Source of the DNA: Planctomycetaceae bacterium
GTDB lineage: Bacteria > Planctomycetota > Planctomycetia > Planctomycetales > Planctomycetaceae
Assembly (NCBI GenBank): GCA_019636285.1
Contig: JAHBXV010000015.1
Span: forward strand, 1 to 64,000
DNA: 64,000 nucleotides
Direction of reading: 5' to 3'
A program made the position numbers and the translations under genes. Under the pieces are notes generated by a model. The model did no database searches and was not told the origin of the DNA. It was given only the letters and a program-made list of their open reading frames with translations. Of this stretch, positions 43,103 through 51,632 are shown in pieces; position 1 is the first letter of the stretch; each line of letters begins with the position of its first letter.

Positions 43103-44206
43103 CTATCGGGACGTTTCGAAGCGGCATTCTTCAGGGATGTCGGCAGCCGTCCCCGCCAGCAACTGCGAAATGAGCTGCGCCGTCGCCGGAGACAGGTGCA
43201 GGCCCTCGCGGAAATGACCGCCCGCGATCGCGGCGTTCCGAAAGCCGGGTATCCACGACAGCAAGGGCAGGCCATTGGGCCGCCACGGTCGCAATCCGCT
43301 CCAACTCGTTTCGAAACGCGCACTTTTCAGGCTGGGAACAATCGACTCCGCGAAGGCGAGCAGACCACTCACACCTTCAGCCGTATTCTCTTTCACAAAC
43401 CCGACGCGCTCTTCCGTCGCTCCGATCAGCACGCGGCCGTCCCTGCGAGGAACCAGGTACCGCTTGCCGACCTCAATGATGCATCGAAACGGCTGCTCGG
43501 GAAGCTGCAATAAAACAATCTGACCTCGCATCGGCTCGATGCGTGCGTCGTGCCCCAGCCGGTCGGACAGAATTCCCGTCCAGGAGCCGCCCGCCAAGAC
43601 GAACTGCCCGGCCTCCCACGAGTGCAAGGGCGTCCGCACCGACAGCATTCGGCCGCCGGCATGATGGAAATCGACAACCGGCTCACCGGCCTCGACTCGC
43701 ACCCCGCGCCGTAGGCACGCAGCCAGTAGAGCCTTCAGATGCCGCGGATTGCGGACCTGGCAGAAGTCTGGCAACCAAAGGGCCTGCGCGACACGGTCCG
43801 ACAGACCGGTCACTTTGTCACGCGCCTCCGCGGCAGTCAGGCGATCGACCTGAATTCCCCGCTCCACGAGATCGCGGGCGGTGAGTTCGAGGTCATCGTC
43901 GGACTGCGAACCCAGTTCCAACGCCCCGCAGCGATGAAACTCATTGGAGATGCCGGACTCTTCCTGCAGCAGAGCGCTCCAGTCGGGCCAAAGCTCGTGG
44001 CTCAGGCCGCGCAGGCAATCGGCTGCACAACGTGCCCGCCTCCGATTTCCCGGCGGCAACATCCCCGCGCCGGCCCAGGAGGCCTCGCGTCCCGGTTGAG
44101 CTTGATCGAGAACTCGTACCGTACGGCCGGACCGCGCCAATTCCCAAGCCAAAGACAGGCCGATCACGCCCCCGCCGACAACCACCACGTCCGTTGTGTC
44201 CACCAT
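43103..44206 (-). CDS. thiO: Glycine oxidase ThiO
   Basis: An FAD-dependent amine oxidase that turns glycine into the imine used for the thiazole ring of thiamine. 367 residues. The N-terminal Rossmann motif is VVVVGGGVIGLSLAWELA (about 7-24), followed by REASWAGAGMLPPGN (flavin contact, about 40-54). The C-terminal GLRPWRPNGLPLLSWIPG and AGGHFREGLHLSPATAQLI (about 335) are the ThiO/DAO-family ends. GAGGAG precedes ATG 44206. thiL is also in the window, but thiS, thiG and thiC are not. A D-amino-acid oxidase is the alternative. Confidence 0.9.
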   Translation of the reverse strand: MVDTTDVVVVGGGVIGLSLAWELARSGRTVRVLDQAQPGREASWAGAGMLPPGNRRRARCAADCLRGLSHELWPDWSALLQEESGISNEFHRCGALELGSQSDDDLELTARDLVERGIQVDRLTAAEARDKVTGLSDRVAQALWLPDFCQVRNPRHLKALLAACLRRGVRVEAGEPVVDFHHAGGRMLSVRTPLHSWEAGQFVLAGGSWTGILSDRLGHDARIEPMRGQIVLLQLPEQPFRCIIEVGKRYLVPRRDGRVLIGATEERVGFVKENTAEGVSGLLAFAESIVPSLKSARFETSWSGLRPWRPNGLPLLSWIPGFRNAAIAGGHFREGLHLSPATAQLISQLLAGTAADIPEECRFETSR

Positions 44207-44301
44207 CGTCTCCTCGCTCGATTGATTCTAAAGGAATTCAATCGAGCGAGCATCCATGGACGGAGACATGCGGAGTTGGGCGGCAAGCGGATTCATGCCA
44301 A

Positions 44302-46248
44302 TCACTTCTTGCCGCCGACATTCGCCAATGAGGCGGCGAAGGCTGTTCCGATCGACGCGCTATCGGCGCGATAGACAGCCCGGAGCGCCGCGTCGAGGGA
44401 ATCGCCCCCCTGCAATCGGGCGACAAACTGCCCGAAGCTCGCCGGCCCCCCCTGCCTCAGCATGAATTGCACCAGCGTATAGCCGATGGCTGGAACGTCT
44501 CCCGGCGGGAACGAGCCGTCCGCCAGCACTTGGGCCGGCTGCGTGAGGGTCGTGCCGCGAAGGCTGTCAGCCGCGCGAATGTTCAACTGCGAGAGATAGG
44601 GGTTCGCCGTGGAAGCGCCGCTGGCTCCGGCCAGCGCGAGCCCCGTCCCGGCGACCAGCCAATCGGGCATATCGCGTCCCGATCGCTGAAGCACGGCACT
44701 GGTGACGTGCTCCAGGACAACGAGCTGAGTTCCAGGACTCGTCGTTGTCGGTTCGTCGCCCAGGTCATACAGGGCGACCAGCGCTCGCTCTTGCCCAGCC
44801 GTGATCGTTGAGTGGCCATGAATCTCGCGAGGAATTGTTCGTCGTTCGACCGTGCTGTTGAATTCGTCGTAGCCAAAACGGTCTTTGAAGACGAAGACCG
44901 CGAGCTTCCCTTTGAAAACGGGCTTGTCCTGGATATTGAACGCCGTCTTCAGACGCTGAAGTTGGTCCGCGGCCCAGTTATGCACCTGTTGCAGGCGTTC
45001 CTGCGGCAGATCGCCCATCACCAACAGATCGTCCCCCTCAACCATCCGCATGGGGGCATCGCGGAAGGTGCGCTTCCACATGTCGGCCGAATCGGCCTGC
45101 CGTTTCTTGAGCCAGTCTTCGGGGGTCAGCTTCGCGAGTTCGGCCGCCTGCATTTCTTCGGCAGTCGGAACCAGGTCGCGGAGCGGCCGCTTGGGATCGC
45201 CCCCGTCGTACTTCACGCCCTCGGTAATCCACGTCCGCAAGTTGTTGTAGAACTCGCGTGTGATTCCCGTCATGTTGCCGGCCGGCATGACCGGCGTCTC
45301 GTCGCCGTTCACCAATCGCCACAATCGGCTTCCCTCCAGATTGCCCGCGACCAGCACGCGACCGCTTTCGCCGCCCCGCAGGAGCTTCTCGAAGCTCATG
45401 ACCGAGAGCCCCCCTGCCCGACGCTGGTCGCTGTGGCAGCCGCCGCACGTGTTGAGCAGTGTCGGGGCAATATCTTTGGTGAACGAAACCGACTCCTTCC
45501 CGGTCGCCATCGCGACCTCGGGTTCCGGTTCGTCGGGAGTCTTCTTCCGCAGCGAACGCAAGATGGCCGTTTCGTCGTCACCGTCGAAGGTTGCTCCGCC
45601 GGCAATCCAGGCGGCAATGGTTTGAATTTCCTGCGCCGTCAGCGGTTCGGGGCCTCGCGGCATGCGGGCCTGGGGATTGGGTGAAGTGAGTCGCTGGCAA
45701 AGCAAGCTGGCCGCGGGATTCCCCGGCACCAGTAACGGCCCGCTCTGCCCGCCGCGCTTCATGCCCGCGAACGTATCAAGCCGCAAGCCGCCCCGAGCGT
45801 TGTCGCCATGGCAGTTGCCGCACTTCCCCGACAGAATCGGCACCACATCGTCGACAAAGCTGACTCCGAGCTTTTCCTTGGGCATTCCCCCGCCGCCATC
45901 GGCCTTGTCGAGCAGTGTCTTTTGAGCATCAATGACCCGCTGAACCCCGGCGATGGCCGGATCTTCCGCAGTGACCTGAACCTCTTGGGCCAGCTTACCG
46001 AGGCGATCTTCCAACGCGGTGATTTCCGCGCGGGCCTCGTCAAACTTCTTCCGCGTAATCAGTGTCCGGACTTTGCCGGCATCGGCACGAATGTCCGCCA
46101 GTTCCTTGCGCTGCGCGGGCGTCGGCGGAGCCGCGTCCAGCGTGTGGCACAGCGAAACCACCACCATCCCTAACACGGCTGCCCGCGTGAAGTGGGCCAA
46201 AACACTGTGGTGACTTCGAATCATCGGCGCGGCTCGCTTTCCGACCAT
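44302..46248 (-). CDS. Planctomycete cytochrome-domain protein with degenerate peptidase-like tail
   Basis: About 648 residues, secreted (hydrophobic AAVLGMVVVSLCHTL after the start). An N-terminal coiled coil (about 40-90) is followed by two planctomycete-type cytochrome c domains with KCGNCHG and TCGGCHS. Each is followed by the RGG-x-SG and P-x-MP pattern of these domains. The C-terminal part (about 410-640) resembles zinc-peptidase-like planctomycete domains, but where HExxH is expected it reads VLEHVTSAVL, followed by PDWLVAGTGLALAG, so zinc binding seems lost. ATG 46248 or 46224 could be the start; neither has a clear ribosome site. Function unknown. Confidence 0.78.
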   Translation of the reverse strand: MVGKRAAPMIRSHHSVLAHFTRAAVLGMVVVSLCHTLDAAPPTPAQRKELADIRADAGKVRTLITRKKFDEARAEITALEDRLGKLAQEVQVTAEDPAIAGVQRVIDAQKTLLDKADGGGGMPKEKLGVSFVDDVVPILSGKCGNCHGDNARGGLRLDTFAGMKRGGQSGPLLVPGNPAASLLCQRLTSPNPQARMPRGPEPLTAQEIQTIAAWIAGGATFDGDDETAILRSLRKKTPDEPEPEVAMATGKESVSFTKDIAPTLLNTCGGCHSDQRRAGGLSVMSFEKLLRGGESGRVLVAGNLEGSRLWRLVNGDETPVMPAGNMTGITREFYNNLRTWITEGVKYDGGDPKRPLRDLVPTAEEMQAAELAKLTPEDWLKKRQADSADMWKRTFRDAPMRMVEGDDLLVMGDLPQERLQQVHNWAADQLQRLKTAFNIQDKPVFKGKLAVFVFKDRFGYDEFNSTVERRTIPREIHGHSTITAGQERALVALYDLGDEPTTTSPGTQLVVLEHVTSAVLQRSGRDMPDWLVAGTGLALAGASGASTANPYLSQLNIRAADSLRGTTLTQPAQVLADGSFPPGDVPAIGYTLVQFMLRQGGPASFGQFVARLQGGDSLDAALRAVYRADSASIGTAFAASLANVGGKK

Positions 46249-46549
46249 TTTCGATCTGGCTTGCGGAAACATGGGTTCTCGGAAATTACCAGCATTCAGG
46301 CCGTTGCATCGGCAAGCCGCAGTCCACGGGCAAACCAATTCTGAATCGGCCGATTTTGCAGCAACATCCGTTCAGATGACGAGATTGCCCAAACGGCATC
46401 CCCGTCACAAGACAAACCCCTGTCTAGTGTGCATAATTCGTGGAGAAATGCCAGATCCGTTGAGTTTTCGGCTCGTGCCGACGTCATCCGCTCGTTTTGC
46501 CCCGAAAGCTTCCGTCAACAGACGACTTCCGGGCGGCTGAGGGTGTCTC
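46249..46549. other. Divergent promoter region between the cytochrome gene and larE
   Basis: About 300 bp without a gene. For larE it contains AAGACA (46409-46414), a 17-bp spacer and CATAAT (46432-46437), a fair sigma70-like promoter with a leader of about 105 nt. I found no equally good one for the minus-strand gene. Confidence 0.45.
46409..46437 (+). promoter_or_regulatory. Candidate sigma70-type promoter of larE
   Basis: -35 AAGACA (four of six), spacer exactly 17, -10 CATAAT (five of six). Best promoter-like pair found upstream of larE; not tested. Confidence 0.35.
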
Positions 46550-47458
46550 GTGTCCGTCGACAATCTGCCTGCCATCCCGACTCCCCCCCCTGCCCTGTCG
46601 TCGGCCGAGGTGAGAGAACTCGCCGAACGTCTGGTGACTCGCCTGCGAGAGCTGGCCCCGGTGGCAGTGGCCTTTTCGGGGGGCGTCGACAGCGCCCTGG
46701 TCGCGAAGGCCGCGTTCCTCGCCAATCCCGATTCATCCCTCGCCGTGACGGCCGTCAGTCCCAGCCTCGCCCGCGAGGAACGGCGAATGGCGGCGGAGGT
46801 CGCCCGCGAGATCGGGATTCGCCACGTCGAACTGAACACCCGCGAATTCGAAAGCGACCAGTATCGCGCGAACCCGGCCAATCGCTGTTTTCACTGCAAG
46901 ACCGAGCTTTACACCACCCTGAAGCAGTTCCTGGAACCGCTGGGGCCGGTGACAATTGTGAACGGTGCTAACCTCGACGATTGCGGCGACTATCGTCCGG
47001 GGATGCAGGCCGCCCGCGACTTTCACGTGGTCAGCCCGCTCATCGACCTACACATCACAAAGCAGCAGGTCCGCGAACTGGCCAATCACTGGAAGCTGAC
47101 GATTTGGCAAAAGCCGGCATCTCCCTGCCTCGCCAGCCGCATCGCCTACGGCATCCCGGTCACCGAGGAGCGGGTCGCCCGGATCGAAGCCGCGGAAGCC
47201 CTGCTGCGGGAACTGCTCCCATCGGTCGATCTGCGCGTCCGCTGCGAAGCCGGTGAACTGGCCCGTATCGAAGTTCCAACCGCTGCCCTGCCCAAACTCG
47301 TCGACGAAGCAGTTCGCATGAAATTGGTCAGTCGCATGCGCGAACTCGGCTTTCGCGCGGTCACGCTCGACCTGGCCGGTTTCCAGTCGGGGAACCTGAA
47401 CGCGCTCGTGCAACTGACACCCTCACCCGCTGCGGATGGCGGGAAGACGTCGCAGTAG
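46550..47458 (+). CDS. larE: ATP-dependent sulfur transferase LarE (nickel-pincer cofactor synthesis)
   Basis: Adenylates and thiolates the pyridinium biscarboxylate mononucleotide that becomes the nickel-pincer cofactor of LarA. 302 residues from GTG 46550. A PP-loop, AFSGGVDSALVAKAA (SGGVDS at 43-48), binds ATP. Three cysteines stand in conserved places: Cys113 and Cys116 in NRCFHCKTELY and Cys193 in KPASPCLASRIAY. Cys193 aligns with the sacrificial Cys of Lactobacillus LarE; the additional pair suggests the three-cysteine type thought to hold an iron-sulfur cluster. The matching LarA-like enzyme is at 2776-4032; larB and larC are not seen. Convergent with the kinase gene, 14 bp away. Confidence 0.92.
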   Translation: MSVDNLPAIPTPPPALSSAEVRELAERLVTRLRELAPVAVAFSGGVDSALVAKAAFLANPDSSLAVTAVSPSLAREERRMAAEVAREIGIRHVELNTREFESDQYRANPANRCFHCKTELYTTLKQFLEPLGPVTIVNGANLDDCGDYRPGMQAARDFHVVSPLIDLHITKQQVRELANHWKLTIWQKPASPCLASRIAYGIPVTEERVARIEAAEALLRELLPSVDLRVRCEAGELARIEVPTAALPKLVDEAVRMKLVSRMRELGFRAVTLDLAGFQSGNLNALVQLTPSPAADGGKTSQ

Positions 47459-47472
47459 TCGCCTGCGGTCGT

Positions 47473-49218
47473 TCAGACTTTCATCGCCCCCGGCATCGCG
47501 AGCGGCGTCAGATCGTCTTCTTCCAGTTCAACGGGCTGCGACATCAGGGCGCGAGTCGGCAGATCAATCTCAGGGGCATTCTCGGCCCACCAGCCGCGCG
47601 CCTGGTCTTCGGACCAGCCATTCGCGTGCTGGCACGACGCCAGTTCCTCGGCCACCATCGCGGCGGAGGCATACCGCTCGGATGGATTTTTCGAGAGACA
47701 CCTGAGCAGGATTGCTTCTAGATCGTCCGGAACCTGGTTCATCCAGAACGACGGCGGAATCACCGGGTCGCGGGCATGGGCAATCATCACCCGCCAGGCA
47801 CTCTCCCCTTCGAACGGGGGTTTTCCGACCAGCAGGTAGTAACCGAGCGCCCCCAGCGAATAGAGGTCGGACCGAGGATCCAGCCGGCTTTCGCCGCTCG
47901 CCTGCTCCGGCGACATGAATAAAGGCGACCCCGAGAACGGACCGCAATGCGACGGCGACGAATACCGGGGATCGGCACCACCGCTATGCTCCACCGCCAG
48001 ACCAAAGTCGAGCAGCTTCGCGACGTCATACAGTCCGCCGCGCCGCGAGGCATGGACGTTGGCCGGCTTCAGGTCGCGGTGGACCATTCCCACCGAATGC
48101 GCTTCTTGCAGGGCTCCGCAAATTTGGCGCAGGAAATGAATCACCCGCTCGGGAGGTAACGGACCAAACCGCTTCACGAGTTCCCACAGATTCATGCCCG
48201 GCAGAAACTCCATGACGTAGTAAAACGTGCCATCGTCAGTATGGCCGTAGTCGTAAATCTCAACCGTGTTCCAGTGCGACAACTTCGCGGTGCTGCGAAC
48301 CTCGTGCTCGAAGCGGGCAAGCGCGACCGGGTCGGCCCCCTGCCCCGGCTTCACGAGCTTGATGGCACAGGGTCGCTTCAGCAGTTGATGCTCGGCCAGA
48401 AAGACTTCCCCCATCCCGCCGCTGCCAATCCGGCGTTTCAGGCGGTATTGCCCCAACTGTTCGGCTCGGCGCGCCTGTTGACGCAGGCTGGCGATCGTCG
48501 CCGTCCCGAACGTTGCCGCTCCGTAGGCAATCCCCATCAGCAGGCTTAGTTCCACGACCGAAAAGAGGCTGAAGACTTCCGCCGCGAACGGCGAGGCGTA
48601 TCGAATGCAAATCAGGCTCCCGACCGGCGCGATCGCCGGGGGAAGCAGCATGACGGCCGTGCGCTGCCAGCTATTGGGCATAAAGATCGCGTACGTCATG
48701 AGAAGCAGCACGAAGCCCGTCGCTCCCAACAGGCAATGGCTCGCCAGTTGTGCCGCATTCCCCGCCTCGGCTGCCGCGAGCATGCCCCCGGTCTGCGTCG
48801 TCAAGAGTTGCACGCCCACCGGCACGAACAGCAGCAATTCGACAGCCCGCAATTGGGAAAATGTCAAAACCCGCGGCCCTGCCAGGACAATGAGCGCCCC
48901 GATCGTGGCCACGAAGACAGCCCCGCGCAGCCAGGGGTTAATGTCCGATTCCAGCAGCACGGCCCGCAGAAACAGCCCGGCCAGCCCCGTGGTCACCAGT
49001 ATCGCAGCGGCGAACAGTCGGCTGCGCAGCACTTGCGTCTTTGAGGCCATCCCCCCTTCTTCGGGGGCGACAATCTCCATGCGCGGTCGACTGCGCCACG
49101 AACTCCCCGTTCGCACCATCGTCGTCGATTCTCGCGGGAAGTCGCCAGACCCCGGAGCCGCCAGGATGGTGGCTTCCAGATTCGCGACAACTTGATGGAG
49201 GAATCCGGGTTGAGCCAT
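47473..49218 (-). CDS. Membrane Ser/Thr kinase with N-terminal multi-helix domain
   Basis: 581 residues. The N-terminal half (about 65-240) has about six hydrophobic helices, including LFAAAILVTTGLAGLFLRAV, AVFVATIGALIVLAGPRVL and VVELSLLMGIAYGAATFGTA. The C-terminal half (about 255-530) is a complete Hanks-type kinase: Gly-rich loop IGSGGMGEVFLAEH, Lys in RPCAIKLV, MVHRDLKPANVHAS, LLDFGLAVEH and APE as FMSPEQA. Polarity is reversed from the common kinase-then-helix layout, so the kinase is cytosolic behind a membrane sensor. The start is uncertain because several in-frame ATGs precede the first helix. No substrate is evident. Confidence 0.9.
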   Translation of the reverse strand: MAQPGFLHQVVANLEATILAAPGSGDFPRESTTMVRTGSSWRSRPRMEIVAPEEGGMASKTQVLRSRLFAAAILVTTGLAGLFLRAVLLESDINPWLRGAVFVATIGALIVLAGPRVLTFSQLRAVELLLFVPVGVQLLTTQTGGMLAAAEAGNAAQLASHCLLGATGFVLLLMTYAIFMPNSWQRTAVMLLPPAIAPVGSLICIRYASPFAAEVFSLFSVVELSLLMGIAYGAATFGTATIASLRQQARRAEQLGQYRLKRRIGSGGMGEVFLAEHQLLKRPCAIKLVKPGQGADPVALARFEHEVRSTAKLSHWNTVEIYDYGHTDDGTFYYVMEFLPGMNLWELVKRFGPLPPERVIHFLRQICGALQEAHSVGMVHRDLKPANVHASRRGGLYDVAKLLDFGLAVEHSGGADPRYSSPSHCGPFSGSPLFMSPEQASGESRLDPRSDLYSLGALGYYLLVGKPPFEGESAWRVMIAHARDPVIPPSFWMNQVPDDLEAILLRCLSKNPSERYASAAMVAEELASCQHANGWSEDQARGWWAENAPEIDLPTRALMSQPVELEEDDLTPLAMPGAMKV

Positions 49219-49524
49219 GATGAGCGAGGGTCGCCAATCGAAAGTTCACGCGGGCCTGCCAGTGAACGGCTCACCACTTCCGGTGGCATCACATCGGCCC
49301 TTATGCGGAAACATGGCTCACGTTTCCGCCGCGCAACGGCACTGTTCCCATTCCGGATCAGAGGAAGTTTTGCCTTGAACCTGCGACCTTGCTGCTCCCG
49401 CCTGTCGTGACGGTTGAAGCGGTTGAAGCAAAGCGAGCGATGGGACGGGTGGAGTTCAGGCGACTAATTTCTCACTCTACCCGCACGTGACCTGGGTGAT
49501 GGCGAATAGTCGGCGATCACGGCT
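49219..49524. other. Intergenic region between kinase and VOC genes
   Basis: About 300 bp between two minus-strand genes. Short open frames here have no recognisable features; no repeat, hairpin or promoter stands out. Confidence 0.4.
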
Positions 49525-49959
49525 TCACCGCAACTGCTCCGCAAGCGCCACGATAATCCCCTCCGGCCCACGGACATACGCCAGCTTGTAGGCGTCCCCA
49601 TACTGCATCTCGCCAATGATTTCGACGCCGAAGTCGCGGAGGCGTGCCACCATCGCGTCGATGTTCTCGACGGCGAACATAATGCGACGGAGGCCCAGCG
49701 CGTTGACGGGCGCGTCCACCGGCCCGAACCGGACGGCGTTGGGCGTGTGGAACTTGTCGAGTTCGATCCCCTGCCCGTCCGGGGTCCGCAACATCGCGAG
49801 CGTGGCCCGGACGTTCTCCAGGCCGATCAGCTTCCCAACCAGCGGTCCTTCGACGGTCTGCTCACCCTCAAGCGTCAGGCCCAGTTCGAGGAAGAAGGCC
49901 TTCGTCGCTTCCAGGTCGTCGACTACGATGAGGACGTTATCCATTCGCTTGAGCGTCAT
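49525..49959 (-). CDS. VOC-family (glyoxalase/bleomycin-resistance fold) protein
   Basis: 144 residues with two beta-alpha-beta-beta-beta modules: MDNVLIVVDDLEATKAFFLE (about 6-25) and LRRIMFAVENIDAMVARLRD (about 87-106), ending YVRGPEGIIVALAEQL. Members bind a divalent metal and act as lyases, dioxygenases or drug binders. The middle segment DGQGIELDKFHTP and the terminal PEGI-IVALAE supply possible metal ligands. ATG 49959 starts the domain; the frame reaches 50055 through a REP-like repeat, which is unlikely to be coding. Substrate unknown. Confidence 0.85.
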   Translation of the reverse strand: MTLKRMDNVLIVVDDLEATKAFFLELGLTLEGEQTVEGPLVGKLIGLENVRATLAMLRTPDGQGIELDKFHTPNAVRFGPVDAPVNALGLRRIMFAVENIDAMVARLRDFGVEIIGEMQYGDAYKLAYVRGPEGIIVALAEQLR

Positions 49960-50042
49960 CTTCGCCGCTCCGTCGATCCCGCTCAGCTTCGAACAGAAGG
50001 CAGCCGGGCGAAGAGCCCCCCACAACCCGAAAACGGCTCGTC

Positions 50043-50120
50043 TTTCGTGTGCCACTGGCTCTGCCAGTGTGCCTTAAGTGAATCGCTTATAAGAACCTGC
50101 ACTGGCGGCAAAGCCAGCGT
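50043..50120. repeat. REP-like palindrome pair (copy C)
   Basis: TTTCGTGTGCCACTGGCTCT plus GCCAGTGTGCC (50043-50073) and an inverted, diverged unit CACTGGCGGCAAAGCCAGCG (from 50100), separated by AAGTGAATCGCTTATAAGAA. Same family as 17777 and 33696. It lies between VOC and glyA, both on the minus strand. Confidence 0.75.
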
Positions 50121-50151
50121 CCCCTTCCGTCTCCTCGACATCGGGTGTGCG

Positions 50152-51390
50152 TCAGCCGAGCCCCGGCACCGGAAACGCCTTACAGAATTCGGCGATTTCA
50201 CCACGGACGGTCTTGATCACGGCAGCATCTTCGTGGCCGCGCAGGACTCGCAGAATCCAGCCCCCCACCGTCTTCATTTCGTCAGTTCCCATCCCGCGCG
50301 TCGTCAGCGCGGCGGTTCCGATGCGGATGCCGCTGGGATCGAGCGGCTTACGCGGATCGTACGGAATCATGTTCTTGTTGACCGTAATCCCGGCTTCATC
50401 AAGCGCGTGCTCGGCGATCTTCCCCGACAGGCCGAGCGTGGTCACGTCGGCGAGCATCAGGTGGTTGTCGGTTCCGCCGCTCGTCAGCCGCAGCCCTCCC
50501 GAAACCAGCGTTTCGGCCAGCGTCTTTGCATTGGCAACGATCTGCCGGGCGTAGTCCTTGAATTCCGGCTTCAGGGCCTCGTCGAAACAGACCGCCTTGC
50601 CGGCGATCACGTGCATCAGCGGCCCACCCTGCATTCCCGGAAAGACGGCCTTATCGACCGCCTTCGCATGCGCTTCGCGGCAGAGGACCATCCCCGAACG
50701 GGGGCCACGCAGCGTCTTATGAGTCGTCGTGGTCACAAAGTCGGCGTACGGAACCGGGCTGTTGTGCACGCCACCCGCAACCAGTCCCGCGTAGTGGGCC
50801 ATGTCGACCATGAAATACGCACCGACCTCACGGGCAATTTCGGCAAACTTGGAGTGATCGATCTCACGCGGGTAAGCACTCGCCCCGGCGAGGATCAACT
50901 TCGGCCGGTGCTCCTTCGCCAACCGTGCGACCTGGTCGAAATCGATGCGATGATCGTCCTGGCGCACGCCGTAGTGAATCGGCCGGTAAAGCTGGCCCGA
51001 GAAGTTGAGATTCATGCCGTGCGTGAGATGGCCCCCATGTGCCAAGTCCATCGCCAGGATGGTGTCGCCCGGTTGCAGCACCGAAAAATAGACCGCCATG
51101 TTCGCCTGCGAGCCGGCGTGCGGCTGCACGTTGGCATGCTCGGCCCCGAACAACTTCTTCGCCCGGTCACGAGCCAGATCCTCAATCGTGTCCACGAACT
51201 CGCAGCCACCGTAGTAACGGCGACCGGGATACCCCTCGGCGTACTTGTTCGTCAGCACGGTGCCGACCGCTTCCATGACGGCGGCGCTCGTGTAGTTTTC
51301 CGACGCAATCATTTCCAGGCCGCTGCGCTGCCGATCGCATTCGTGCTGCAGCGCGTCCCAAATCTGCGGATCCTGACTGGCAAGGCTCAT
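50152..51390 (-). CDS. glyA: Serine hydroxymethyltransferase
   Basis: A PLP enzyme converting serine and tetrahydrofolate to glycine and methylene-tetrahydrofolate. 412 residues. Signatures: [20 protein letters not shown] (about 24-43), [17 protein letters not shown] (about 48-64), [31 protein letters not shown] (about 192-207) and the PLP Lys225 in [17 protein letters not shown] 51390 gives the usual start [14 protein letters not shown]; the frame runs 13 codons further. Divergent from the BRCT-MerR-TPR gene, 242 bp apart. Confidence 0.97.
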   Translation of the reverse strand: MSLASQDPQIWDALQHECDRQRSGLEMIASENYTSAAVMEAVGTVLTNKYAEGYPGRRYYGGCEFVDTIEDLARDRAKKLFGAEHANVQPHAGSQANMAVYFSVLQPGDTILAMDLAHGGHLTHGMNLNFSGQLYRPIHYGVRQDDHRIDFDQVARLAKEHRPKLILAGASAYPREIDHSKFAEIAREVGAYFMVDMAHYAGLVAGGVHNSPVPYADFVTTTTHKTLRGPRSGMVLCREAHAKAVDKAVFPGMQGGPLMHVIAGKAVCFDEALKPEFKDYARQIVANAKTLAETLVSGGLRLTSGGTDNHLMLADVTTLGLSGKIAEHALDEAGITVNKNMIPYDPRKPLDPSGIRIGTAALTTRGMGTDEMKTVGGWILRVLRGHEDAAVIKTVRGEIAEFCKAFPVPGLG

Positions 51391-51632
51391 GATGTCATCC
51401 AAAATGCAGTTCGTACGGTCTCGGGCCAAAACTCATTCCACCGGCAGTCGCCGGGAAAGAACTTCGTGGAGGCAATGACGCTTGTCGTTCCAGACAGTGG
51501 CCCCGTGCCATGTTATAGTGCTCTCGCCCAGGCGATACCACGCAACCCCTACCCCGCCAGGCATGTGCGTTCCTCGATATGATGGGCGCATCTGGCGAAC
51601 CGGTTTTCTTCCCCTTCTTGCTGCCGCATCGC

